Shown here in pieces: positions 19,641-30,069 of a stretch of DNA of 35,548 nt; position 1 is the stretch's first letter; every line of letters begins with the position of its first letter. The notes beneath the pieces are model-generated. The model searched no databases and had not been told where the DNA came from. It saw only the letters and a list, made by a program, of their open reading frames with translations. Source of the stretch: Gnetum montanum (lineage: Eukaryota > Streptophyta > Gnetopsida > Gnetales > Gnetaceae); the NCBI GenBank assembly GCA_015680685.1, contig MNCI01011140.1, forward strand, positions 760,416-795,963, given 5' to 3'. The position numbers were made by a program, and so were the translations under genes.

Positions 19641-20650
19641 TAAATACTATCAAATATAGGACTTTATGCCGTCGTTGCTTATCTTCATATTACTATTACT
19701 AGTATGAGACTAGGCTTGCAATGTGTCATAGCCACCTTGTGTCGCAACTGCTATTCATATTTCTCTGGACCAACTGAGATGCAATTAGCATTCTGATTAA
19801 TACAAAACTCAAATGATTGTGCAGCAAGCCTAATCGGTGATTTTTTTATTTGAATTTTTTATAATTTTCTAAGTGAATCTGCATTGTTACTTGAAAAAAA
19901 TTATGTTATCAATATATAAGCACGAACAGGAACATACATGTAACATTTTGCAACCTATGCGTTGTGTTCTCTGAATTGGATTGCTCATAGCCATTGTTAT
20001 TTATATAGATGTCTGATTTTTCATACGAGGTCCTAGTTGCCTGTCTGAAACCATAAAGTGGCGTTTGTAACCTGCACTTTTAAAAAAAATACTAGTTACC
20101 AATTTTTGAAAATGAAAAGGAACTAGGATTTTTAAATAGAAAAAAAAGAAAGGAAAAACCTTTAGGCTATGGCACATACTCTTTTGACCACCTATATAGA
20201 AAGGTTGGTGGTACATCCATCTGCCAAAGATATCATTTTATCTAGGTTGATAATGCAATGATTTTTCTGACGATTTCCATTGGTGCTATTGAGAAGATTA
20301 TTTATGCGACTCACGTTGTACTTGAGCAGAGCCTTTCTCTGAAAACCATGCTTAGTCCTTGTTCATGAAGCTATCTGCAGTTATTTTAACTTTAGATGCC
20401 CATGTTAATCCGCTATGTGTTATCCTTGGGCAATTCACACAAGTATCATGTTTTATTTCTCCTGATTATGCAGATCTCCTTCAATTCATAGATGCAAGGA
20501 TCCTTTTTGTTGTTTCATTGTACATTTTGGAACTGGTAAGAAGCCTCTTTTGTTTCTTTTAGAAACACCCCGTTGATAATCCGGCAAAGTTTCTAAATAC
20601 CTTAACCGTTTCAAGATTTCTGCTATACTAGCCATTTCAAGAAAATGGCG
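19641..20650. other. Intergenic, possible copia remnants
   Basis: No confident feature. The - strand just upstream of the RNase H relic (19640-19800) could be decayed copia RT, but no RT motif is readable. Homopolymer-rich DNA at 20080-20160. Confidence 0.3.
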
Positions 20651-20882
20651 TAAGACTTTGTTTCTGGAGTTACCTTGCCCCATCTTGGTAGCCTATCCAG
20701 GTCCCATTTCGGACATGTTTTAGGGACCATCATTTAGAGTGATGGGACAGTGGTCAGTTTCTCAAGTACCTGGGTTTGAGTATGGACACAGCAACTTAAA
20801 AAGGTTAGGCTTTTGCTCATTTACTAACCCTCCTTGCTTAGCGGGTTGAACATTGTGGCTCTGGCCTAAGACTTTGTTTCTG
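20651..20882 (+). mobile_element. SINE-like insertion with 16-bp target-site duplication
   Basis: TAAGACTTTGTTTCTG occurs at 20651-20666 and again at 20867-20882, flanking a 200-bp insert (20667-20866). Inside the insert a block from ~20728 resembles a tRNA-type promoter: A-box-like TGGGACAGTGG and B-box-like GGGTTTGAGTA ~31 bases later, followed by a conserved 3' part (AGGTTAGGCTTTTGCTCAT ... CATTGTGGCTCTGG). A second copy is at 22133-22288. No poly(A) tail is visible. Strand is inferred from the box order. Confidence 0.6.
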
Positions 20883-22132
20883 AACATCCTTAGCATCCAT
20901 CCATGCAAGACCGTTGTCCTGGTGATCTGGTGGTTGTGGTTCTTCTAACTGATATTTGATATGAATGTTCGAATGTCTTTTGTTCTTGTTTTTAGGTGGT
21001 GACCGATTTTCTTCCATTATAGTTTCTTCCATCATGTTAGAAAGCTGATTTTTCACTGACGGAAATAGGCATGAAATTGTGTAGTGATGATGCACTAGAA
21101 AAGGGATCTCTCTTTACTTTGAAATCAGGCATGCAGAAAATAGAACAAATTTAGGTGCCAAAAAAAAAAAAACAATTTAATAAGCAATAAATTAATTGCA
21201 AAGCAACCCTTCACTTCTAATTAAAGAGGTCAATATCGATGATGAAGAGTAAACAATCATTATGTATAGGAGGCCTTACTCACATCTTAAACTCACAACT
21301 TAATAATTCGCAAACTAATAAAATACCAAATACCTAAGCTACCATATGTTTGACAAAATGTTGTTTTGAAAAAAACAATGGAAAAACCCATATAATAGTC
21401 ATAATTAACAAAAGTTTCAATGATAAAGTTACAAGTCAATGGCTCACTTGGCTTACAAGATTAGCAGCCTTGGGTCTTGGGTTCAAAGACTAGCATAAGC
21501 AATATAAGTACATTCTCAAAAAAACAAACCTGCCATGTATCCCATCTATGATGGGCTGACCATTTAGGTAATTAAATGATGTGACGATAACTTACTATGG
21601 TCAATTGTGTACTTGACACCATGTATGCTTCACAATAATAAAGATCTTAATTTGTTTTCAAATGCATGGTAATTGGTCCTTCCAATAAATGTAAGGATGT
21701 TCATATTAATTTTTGTTCAAACTTCTAATATCATTCATTAGAAATATGAAATTATAATTATTCAGCAATGCTTAATTAGATACCATCTACATTTATTTCT
21801 TAGGTACTATAAACAATAGTAACTTCATGTGGAAATACCTTCATGATGTGCTTATTTGTATGTTTAAACAATGGTATTGCAATATTCTATAAGTATTCTT
21901 TGTAGAAGTATACAACTTGTAAGGATTTTCTTAGAGAAGGTAATTGTTTGTCTTACTCTTTAGAAACTTTTTAACCCCAAAGAGTAGAAATACATCAACC
22001 CTTGAGGAGATGATCTCCAGATCTTATGATTTAGACATAGTGAATTCATTACAACTTTTACTCTCAATTTTTTAAAAACATATCGTGTGATTGCTATTGA
22101 ATGATTTAAACCTAGTGTATGGGATGGTAGAA
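20883..22132. other. Intergenic DNA
   Basis: No recognised gene. A - strand frame at 21095-20883 (MEETIMEENRSPPKNKNKRH) is protein-like and could be linker sequence of a transposon polyprotein, but no domain is readable. Confidence 0.3.
21435..21505 (+). repeat. tRNA-like relic (SINE head or tRNA pseudogene)
   Basis: A-box-like TGGCTCACTTGG (21440-21451) and B-box-like GGTTCAAAGAC (21480-21490) are about 40 bases apart, the spacing of a tRNA, and GGTCTTGGGTTCAAA resembles a T-arm. The stems do not pair well, so it is not a functional tRNA. Confidence 0.4.
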
Positions 22133-22288
22133 AGGGGCTGTCATTTGAAGTGATGGCAAGGTATTCATTTCCCAAGTCAAAAACCTAGGTTTGAGGTTGG
22201 TATAGCCACTCAAAGAGATTAGGCTTTCACTCATCTACCAACCCTCTTGGACTTGCTTAGTGAGATGAGCATTGTGGCTTTGAGTGAT
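22133..22288 (+). mobile_element. Second copy of the SINE-like repeat
   Basis: Aligns with 20728-20866: TCATTTGAAGTGATGG, CCTAGGTTTGAGG (B-box-like), AGATTAGGCTTTCACTCAT, ACCAACCCTC, GCTTAGTGAGATGAGC, ATTGTGGCTTTGAG. Roughly three quarters of positions agree. No target duplication was found. Confidence 0.6.
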
Positions 22289-22849
22289 GATCCTATATAT
22301 AGGTAGGGCAATGTAAACTTTATTTTATCTACCATAGCAAAAAAGAAGACTAGAATAGAAAGTTTTTTTTTTCCCTACAATTGGAGAAATAGTTGGTGTG
22401 GCCAATCTTTTGATCTTGAGAATCAAATGCCTTCAATAGGGGGCTAGCGGGATCTCCCTTTTTCATCCACAATAATGTCCAAAAATGATTTATACAACCC
22501 CCAAAAAAATGAATGATAATATTAAAAAAATTTAGATTACATCATATCATCAAAGAGAAAGTCTAAAGAAGAAGCCCAACGATTTTGGGGATGTCTTTTT
22601 AGGTTTTTATCCTTATATACAATCCTAAAAACCCTCCCCTCAAGGTAGGAAAAGAATTAGAAGCATCCTTATGAGTTTTCACTTCTTACTCAACGATTTC
22701 TTATAAAGAAAAAGAGAAACCTCTCTTTACAGAAAAAAGAATACGTCACTCAGAGATAAAGAACAAATAGCAACAAAAGCTAAAAGTTTCTTATCCTTGA
22801 GCATTCAAAACAAAAAGAAATTAATACTATAGAAAACAAATTAATTATT
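22289..22849. other. Intergenic or LINE 3' flank
   Basis: No gene. On the - strand it follows the LINE ORF end and may include its 3' UTR. A (T)10 run at ~22362 is the only low-complexity feature. Confidence 0.35.
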
Positions 22850-25830
22850 TAACTTTTACTAAGAGCTTTTTTGCTTGAAGTTGTAGTTGAGAAGCAACGT
22901 CTTTAAAAATATGGTATTTGATACCTAAAGAGAGGTCATAGTTATGCTCTTGCTTTTAGAAAATAACTACACACTGAAGCTTTCAAATATAGAGAAAAAG
23001 TTATCAAAAATAATTCTAAATGCAAAGAAATGAAGTAGACAAAGTAGCTTGATCACCAAGAATGACTTCATTGATACTTAATTGAAAGTTGTTACAAATT
23101 TTGGATGTCCATTTCTAAGCATGTTGAGCAATAGAACATTAAAAAAAAAAACATTAAAAAACATTAAAAAATGAGTATTCACTTCTACAAAGAGGACATT
23201 GAGGAGAAACATTTCCCATATGCTTAAGATGAGTGCTTATAAGAAGACCTTGATTAATAAGACATCTTAAAAAATACTAATTTTAGGAAATGTAGGAGCT
23301 CTCTAAATATTTTTTATTTTCCTCATTCAAAAGTGGGATGATAATTGCATTTTCCAAGCCTTATTAAATTTGTTATAAATAAAATCATTTTTTGTAATAA
23401 TCTCATACACAACTTTCGAAATAAAAGGAAAAATATGTCTACTAACCTCCCACAAAATATTTGGAACAACTTGATGTAAATTGTTGTCAATTTTAAATAA
23501 ATTCTTAAGATTAGAAATTAATTTTCCAAATTCTTTTTCCTTTTTTTTATTTAAACCATAAAGGCTAGAAGCTTCATTTCAAGTAATCCATTTGTCATGC
23601 ATACGTAGATAAGAAACGACAATGATACCAAATCTACTCCAAGTGGTATACAAGCTAGATGCTTTAGTAGCCCAAGCTCCTTTATTAAAAGGAAGCCACC
23701 ATGGGCTTCTGAAAAGGTGCATCCAAATACCATATCTATCAATGCACTTTGCATTTTGTTGTGAGAGAAACACATTGCTTATAATAATTAATGAAACCAA
23801 GTCTTTAAGCTTTCTTGCTACTAGTGCAAATAGTGCAAGCAACTCTAGAAAACCTTTTTCTATGTTACTTAGTAGACTAAAGAAATCAATTTGATGACAT
23901 GATCAATATTATCATAAGAAGTTTTAGAAGCCCAGTAGCTAGAGTAATAAGCATGAGTAGATTGAAGAATTTACTTAATAACTAAAACTTTGCTAGTGAG
24001 AATGAGCTTTTTTCTTTCCATTGATCAAGCTTCGTTTCATTTTCATCAACCACATAATTGCACAGAATAGTGAGATAGGTTCAAAAGAAAAAGATATTTC
24101 TAAAATTTTGAAGATAAAAACTTTTTTTAAGATTTTCTAAGGCATGAGGATAGCCCACTCATCAATATTATTGTTACAATAAACAACTAATTTTTCCCAA
24201 TTAATATAAGATCTAGATAACATGCAAGAATCCTCCACTCTTAGCTAATAGATTATTGATATGTTGTAGATAATTTTTAATCATAAAAAAACCATCTACA
24301 AAGTGCATGTTTAGCAATTGTGTATCTTGATCATCAATTGAAATTTTCTTAATGATATACTTTTGTAGAACATAATGCAAATTATGTGAAAGAAAGTTAG
24401 CAACAATAATAAAAAGATAAGAAGCTAGAGAACAACCTTGAAGAACTAATGGATAAAAAGAATAGAAAAAAATCAATTTGAATTATATGCCAACTTGAGC
24501 ATTAGCATTAGTGAGCAAGATATAGATAATACAAATAAAACAATAACCAAATTCTAGTTTATAGAGACAAGAAATAATAAAATTCTAATCAATTCTATCG
24601 TAAGTTTTAGCATAATCTAACTTAATAAAAGCAATGTCTTAGTTAGTATTAGAAGCTCATTGCATTCCCTACCAAGTTATAATAACATTATTTAAGATAT
24701 GGTCTATCTTTACCAAAACATGTTAATTTAGGTTTGATGATATCTTCTATAATCTTCTAAATCTAGTAAGCCATGCATTTAGCTATAATTTTATAAATGT
24801 TGTTAAAAAGAGTAATAGACCTCCAAGAACTAAAATGTTGAAATGTCCATTCTTAGAAAGAAAATGAATTACTTCTATATTATTAATTTTACCAAAAGAA
24901 ACTTTTTTAGTAGCTTCTTGGAAAACATGAAAGAAATCATCTCCAACAATATCCCAATGCTTAAAAAATTCAATTAGAAAATGATCAAATCCTAGAGCTT
25001 TACCATCTATTAAATTAAAGGCCTTTTGTTTTGATTTCTTCCATAATAATTTCAACTTCAAGAATACCTTGATGTAATTCTATTATAAGATGAGGAATAT
25101 GTGTACTAGAGGACTCAAAGGTTTACTTGCTGAAACTTTTTTTAAAAATAAAAAAATGATTTGCTAAAAAATTGTTAATAGTCTTAAGATTTATAATGAT
25201 AGAATCATTTATATAAAGTGATTTCAGTTTAGGTACTTAACTCTATTCTTTTAGGAATTTATTACAAGGTTCATCTTCAATTTTCAACTAGGACATGCAA
25301 CTTTTAGTAAGAATACTTTTAGTTTCAAAAGTATCATAATATTGTTTAGCATAATGAGTTTTAGCCAAGGCCTCTTGAATTTCAAAATCAAAGAGATTTT
25401 GTTCTAAAATAATTTGCATTTTCTTGATAGATTCTACAAGCTTTTCTTCAACTTGATGCTTTCTCTCAACAAATTGCTTTTCAAACTATTTTCTATAATT
25501 TATAACTCTGCAAGTAGTTCATTGTGACTAGTTAATCCAACCAATATTACCAGATGTTTTTTTCTACATTCCATAAAGACTTCAAAATATTTTTCCGACA
25601 GGGTCCCATGAACATATTAGCATTCATACCAAAAAGTTTCTACTTTTGAAAGGAGAAAGAAATTAGTTTTAGAGAGAAAAAATAATGCTAGGAAAATGGT
25701 CTAACAAAGTAGCATCTGTATGCATTTCTGCTTTACTTGCAAGCTTCCAAAAAGAAACATTAGAGATGTAAAACCTATCAAGCAAATAATAAATTTTATC
25801 ATTTCCCTACTGATAATTACACTAATTAGA
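22850..25830 (-). pseudogene. L1-type LINE ORF2 relic, 5'-truncated
   Basis: Non-LTR reverse transcriptase. On the - strand: end of the endonuclease near 25800-25660 (LLDRFYISNVSFWKL, then LLDHFPSIIF), an RT start near 25000-24900 (KALGFDHFLIEFFKHWDIVG), the palm part at 24476-24213 (QGCSLASYLFIIVANFLSH, then LLNMHFVDGFFMIKN), a later block at 23842-23580 (WMHLFRSPWWLPFNKGAWA) and a zf-RVT block near 23280-23180 (CLINQGLL...HMGNVSPQCPLC). The catalytic FADD box reads FVDG, so the enzyme is dead. Many stops and frameshifts. No ORF1 or 5' UTR is seen; the copia LTR starts ~30 bp further right. Confidence 0.8.
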
Positions 25831-25861
25831 ATGCTTCTTGATAGAATTGAGTAGAAAACAA

Positions 25862-26046
25862 TGCTACCCTCTTAGTTGATTTGTAGTTAGTGATTGATTA
25901 ATATTTTGCTGATTTTCAAGAATTAGTTGATTTGGAGAGATTTTCTCCTTGATTTTCTCTATGTAATCTCTCTCTATATATATCTCCACTTGTAAACAAG
26001 AAGTAATCAAGTGAAAAATATTTTCCTTTCTTTTCAAATTTTGTCA
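25862..26046 (+). repeat. Copia 5' LTR, ~185 bp
   Basis: The 3' end is fixed by TTTTGTCA directly before the primer-binding site. A TATATATA box lies at 25975-25982, followed by CACTTGTAAACAAGAAG, common in copia R/U5 regions. The 5' boundary (TGCTACCC at 25862) is a guess; TGATAG at 25839 is an alternative. Confidence 0.6.
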
Positions 26047-26059
26047 TGGTATCATAGCC
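26047..26059 (+). other. Copia primer-binding site (initiator Met tRNA)
   Basis: TGGTATCATAGCC differs at one base from TGGTATCAGAGCC, the well-known complement of the plant initiator tRNA-Met 3' end used by Ty1/copia elements. It directly abuts the CA end of the LTR. Confidence 0.85.
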
Positions 26060-26152
26060 TTAGGTTTTGAATCGGCCTTCATTACTATATTTCTTCTCCT
26101 ACTGTGGCCCTCATTGTCGTTTCCAATTGGGTAATTCATCCCTTATTGCTGT

Positions 26153-26999
26153 TGATGAGTCATGTTTTGATTGGCTTTGATATCAGAGCCTCGATATCAA
26201 ATATCCAATGTCAAAGCCTAAGAAATGATGTCGAATATCTGATATCGTGGGGTATATGCCGGCTTATAAATATAGTGCTTGGACTCACAATTTTCATATA
26301 GTTTTTTATAGTTTTTGTCATAGCATAGCAAAGCTCTTGTAGTTTGTTTTCTCTAGAGTTAGAATATTTTCTAAGTGCCCATAGCAGGAGTCTGAGTGTG
26401 TATGGACCTTTATTCGAGCATTGATGTACTTGAGCATAGTAGTGTAATAGGAATAAAGACAAGCCCTTTTGATAATCCTTACATCACTGAGAATAGATTA
26501 ATGTTTCTTTCAATGCATTTATTATTCATGCACTTTACTTTAATGCACATTAACTAAGAAATCAATTTCAGTTGTTAATGAACACAAGCATGACCACTTC
26601 AAGCATGCATGTAGCATTTGATAATCCAAAAACACTTAATGTTTGGTAACCCAATAATGCTACATGTGTTTAGGATGTGTCTGGAGAGTAGAAACGAGTA
26701 CTTGTGTTAGGCTAGCTAGGCATAGATGAATTAGATCTTAAATTACTTTACCTTTCATTCTAGTTCTAGGTGATTAAACTTATAAAATATAAAATGATAA
26801 AAGTTACATACCTCAGTTGCACTTAATAATATACTTGTACCTCATAAGTGGAATTGAGAAGACAATGACCGTTTCAATTAGATTTTACTTCCTTGAAACC
26901 AATGTACTTAAGAACTTAAGGTTTGTAGAATTCAACTAAATCACGCGTGAACACTTGTGATTCATATGGTTGGGCATAGGGGCAGCTCACCACTCATCA
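26153..26999 (+). mobile_element. Ty3/gypsy solo LTR, 847 bp, with GCTGT target duplication
   Basis: Starts TGATGAGTCATG and ends CACTCATCA. It is homologous over its whole length to the inverted LTR 27224-28067 (844 bp). GCTGT at 26148-26152 is repeated at 27000-27004, the 5-bp duplication expected from a single insertion. No internal sequence remains, so it formed by LTR-LTR recombination. Joining the flanks restores a continuous copia leader. Confidence 0.92.
26192..26272 (+). promoter_or_regulatory. Solo-LTR core promoter: inverted repeat and TATA box
   Basis: Arms 26192-26212 and 26227-26247 (CGATATCA at the outer ends) match at 16 of 21 positions; the five mismatches are all transitions. 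TATAAATA follows at 26265-26272, 18 bases after the inverted repeat. AATAAA is at 26452-26457. Confidence 0.65.
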
Positions 27000-27038
27000 G
27001 CTGTAATCTCTTCTTCTCTGTGTTTTTTCTTTTCCAAA

Positions 27039-27223
27039 ATGTCCAAAGAATCCAAGATCACTATTTGCCCGATGAAAACCTCCACCAACCCACAACCAGG
27101 AGACCTTCAGTAGATTAATATAGCCTATCGACTTAATGAAAAAAGCTACATGAAGTGGTCCCAATTGGTGTGAATAAGTTTGAAAGGCAAAGAAAAATTG
27201 GATTACATCTTCGGCATGGGGCC
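27039..27223 (+). pseudogene. Copia gag, N-terminal 61 codons
   Basis: ATG at 27039 opens MSKESKITICPMKTST, then after a TAG stop INIAYRLNEKSYMKWSQLV, another TAG, then ISLKGKEKLDYIFGMGP. The LN.KSY.KWSQ.V...LKGK.KL block is the typical start of copia Gag (UBN2-type). It ends abruptly at the Ty3-2 LTR. Confidence 0.72.
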
Positions 27224-28067
27224 TGATGAGTGGCGAGGTACCCCTATGTCCAACCATATGAATCACTAAGGTGTTACACATGATCTAGTCGAATTCTGTG
27301 GACCTATAGTTATCTAATGCACTAGCTCTTCTAGGAAGTGAAATGGGCATTGAGAACATTCATTGTCTTCCCAATTACATTTGTGAGGTTCAAGGGTATG
27401 GTTTAATTGTAATTGAGGTATATGATTTTTCTTACTTTATATTTTATGGATTTGGTTGCCTACAACAAGAATGAAGAGTAAAGTAACTTAAAATCTAACT
27501 TGTTTACTGCCTATTTAGCCTAACACAAGTAATTGTCCCACTTTCTTGAACACATCCTGAACATATATAGCACTACTGGGCTACCAAACACTAAGCATTA
27601 CTAGGTTACCAAGTACTATATGAATGCTCGAAGTGGTCATGCTTGCATTCATTAACTACTAGAAATAAATTGCTTAATTTAATTGCATTAAAATAAAGAG
27701 TAAGAAAGTAAAATGCATTAAAGAAAATATTAATCTATTCTCAATGCTGCAAGGATTTTCAAAAGAGTTCATTTTATTTACGTCATACTACTGCACTCAG
27801 GTACATTAGTGCTCAATCAAAAAATTGTACACACTTAGACTCCTTCTGCGAGCACTCAAAAAATATTCTAACTCTAAAGAAAAGAAATGGAAAAAGCTTC
27901 GCTACGTTGACTAGAAAAATGACCAAAAACTAATTGTAAAAATTGGAGCCTAGGTGCGGTATTTATAGCCTTGGGGTATACACCTCGACGTTGCGTATGT
28001 GACATTGCAGTTAGACCTCAATGTTGCATACGCAACATCATGGTAAATGGAAAAATGCGATTCATCA
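27224..28067 (-). repeat. 3' LTR of Ty3-2, 844 bp
   Basis: Starts TGATGAATCGCA (28067, - strand) and ends CACTCATCA (27224). It is the 3' LTR because a polypurine tract, not a primer site, lies on its upstream side. Confidence 0.88.
27961..28039 (-). promoter_or_regulatory. Ty3-2 LTR core promoter: TATA box and inverted repeat
   Basis: - strand TATAAAT (27967-27961) with an inverted repeat 20 bases upstream: arms 27987-28008 and 28018-28039 match at 18 of 22 positions around a GTTGCGTATG core, loop 9 bases. The sequence is unrelated to the arms in the other two LTR types. Confidence 0.65.
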
Positions 28068-28077
28068 TACCTCCACG
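28068..28077 (-). other. Polypurine tract of Ty3-2
   Basis: - strand GTGGAGGTA directly before the LTR start; matches the Ty3-1 tract at the same place (1163-1172). Confidence 0.65.
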
Positions 28078-30069
28078 ACTAAATTAAAACTCATCCTCAA
28101 GTGAATAAGAGGAGGAACAAGTTCTTTACAAAGTATATTGGGTAGGTATAGAATTAGTAACTAACATACAGACTAACTTAATTGAAACAACAGACTCTAA
28201 GTGCCCAAGCGTATGAAATTACAATTTTTAGACATTGGGTGTTCATGATAAGAGAAGTGAACACCCTAGATATCACTGACATCCAACACCTCTTGCCAAT
28301 AGAAGAATGAGAGAGGGAAAAGTGATCCAACGATCACAAATGGTCCTCATTGTGTGGTACTACTGCATCAACGTCAGTAAAGATAGTCTTGCTTCTAGTC
28401 CATGCTTTCCACTACAATCACAACAAAATCATGAATTAGTATGTAATGTGTAACACATGGTGATTAAATGCCTTGTCTTATCGATGGTTACACTTAGCTA
28501 GGTTGTGATTGTGGTAGATGAGTTTCTTTAATAGTGTTAGTAGGAAGGCTGACAAATAAGGTAAATAAGAGAAGAAGTCCATTAAATTTGGAAAAAGCTC
28601 AACATAAGGAAATATTTGAAGAGGATATAAAAATTCACAATAATAAAAAGGAAGGTTCATTGAAAAATGTTGTGAAGACATGCATANCAATGGTTACAAA
28701 AGGTTAAGTACAAAAATCCAAAAGAAACTAAGAATTCTAACACATCAAATTAGGACATCAAACCAAAACATGAAATCAGTAGTGAGGTGAGACATAGAAA
28801 GCATAGATGGATGAGAGACAGTGTGTGTGAAAGGGAGTTCCTAATTAGGATCACATGAAGTTCTTTGTGGATTTTGTGGTTAAATGACTTGATAGGATCT
28901 ATCCTTAGTCCAAACCAAAACCAACCATGTTCAATGAGTTCGCATTGACATTCTAAGACCAATCCATCCCCTGAGACACAAGAGTGCTCCCATAGAACAA
29001 CCACCGTTCCTTATTAGAGAATAAGTAGGAAGTGAGGAAGGGCCTTAGTTAGAGGGGACTCATCCCATAACCAGTGCTTGTAGCCTATTTATTTTATCTA
29101 AAGGGTGTGCTTTGAATTTCCACAATGTTTTTTACTTTTTTTTTTGAAATGGGAACCACACCATGCAAAGACACATTCATTTATTTTGTTCAAGGGGTGT
29201 GTTTTGAATCCTCATCATTTTTTTTCTTTTTTTTTCTTTTCTTGATGAGGACCAAACCATGCAAGGATGTATGCATTTATTTTGTCCAAGGGGTATGCTT
29301 TGAATTCCGATCATTTTTTTTCTAATGACAACCACACCATGCAAGGACTTATTCAACTTCCATTTATTGGATGACATAGAATGATAAGAAATTCATGGAA
29401 ACACACATGCATCCAGGAAAATAGAAAAGCACAAAAAATATTGAATCTCCTTGAAGCCACACCCTATTTAAACCTTTGAATCCTTCCCAATTCTGGAAAC
29501 TACCAAAGTCAAAAATTTATTAAAGTTTTATTAATGAAAAAAGGACCGCACATTTCCAAAACAAGGAAAACCATAGAGTGTGTGGTTGGGTGGATGTTGT
29601 GGACTCACTGCTTGTTTCATGAAAAGAAACCATGTCCTAATTATTTTTAACGAAATTCAAAGCTAGAAACGAGACACAAATCACATAATAAAAATAGTAC
29701 ATACCACCATCAAGTAATGCATTACCATTTTACCTGGCACTTATTAACAAAAAGTTAGAAAATCACATCAAAATAAAATAAAAAAATATAAAAGAAAGTG
29801 TAAAATATTCAAGAAATAGCAAATGTACTAATGATGGTGTAAAAGAAAAATTAGAAATGATTAATAACATAAAAATAAAAAGATGTAAAATAAAGAATGT
29901 GTAAAATAAAACAAAACAAAAAAAATGGTTTTAAAAATTGAGGAGTTTCTTTGTATGGTTAGCATAAGTGACCATCTCTCCCATGACTAAGTTGAAAGGA
30001 GGAGATCTAAAATATGGAGCATGGTTGTCCATCGGATGATGTGCTTGTTGTGTTAGTTGGCGTATGCTT
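28078..30069 (-). other. Ty3-2 region between integrase and 3' LTR; accessory ORF deleted
   Basis: 28078-28280 aligns with the end of the accessory ORF region of Ty3-1 (1173-1400); 28400-28530 aligns with its start (4255-4380); only ~120 bp joins them where Ty3-1 has ~2.8 kb. The branch-like CTAAT (28439-28435) and TTGTGATTGTAG acceptor (AG at 28413-28412) are conserved but the ATG is TGG. The TATA/AGGCCT module is absent. A single N is at 28686. Confidence 0.6.
29098..29352. repeat. Minisatellite in Ty3-2 spacer, ~3 copies
   Basis: Units anchored at AAGGGGTGTG at 29098, 29191 and 29286 (93- and 95-base steps), each followed by a T-rich run and ACCACACCATGCAAGGA. Homologous to 5581-5740 in Ty3-1. 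Confidence 0.72.

Larger units (their letters stand above)
25862..27223 (+). mobile_element. Ty1/copia retrotransposon, 5' end, interrupted
   Basis: Composed of an LTR (about 25862-26046), a Met-tRNA primer-binding site (26047-26059), a leader (26060-26152, resuming at 27000-27038) and the gag start (27039-27223). A Ty3 solo LTR (26153-26999) splits the leader, and Ty3-2 (27224 onward) splits gag. The remainder of this copia element should reappear beyond the right edge of the window, after the 5' LTR of Ty3-2. Confidence 0.75.

Noticed and set aside
26165-26190. TGATATCAGAGCC resembling a second copia primer-binding site
   Set aside because: It lies inside the Ty3 solo LTR, 18 bases upstream of the U3 inverted repeat; the true copia site is at 26047. 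GGCTTTGATATCAGAGCC is better explained as a local near-palindrome.
29125-29325. Phe-rich 66-codon ORF (+) with repeated wording
   Set aside because: Product of the T-rich minisatellite; not a coding gene.
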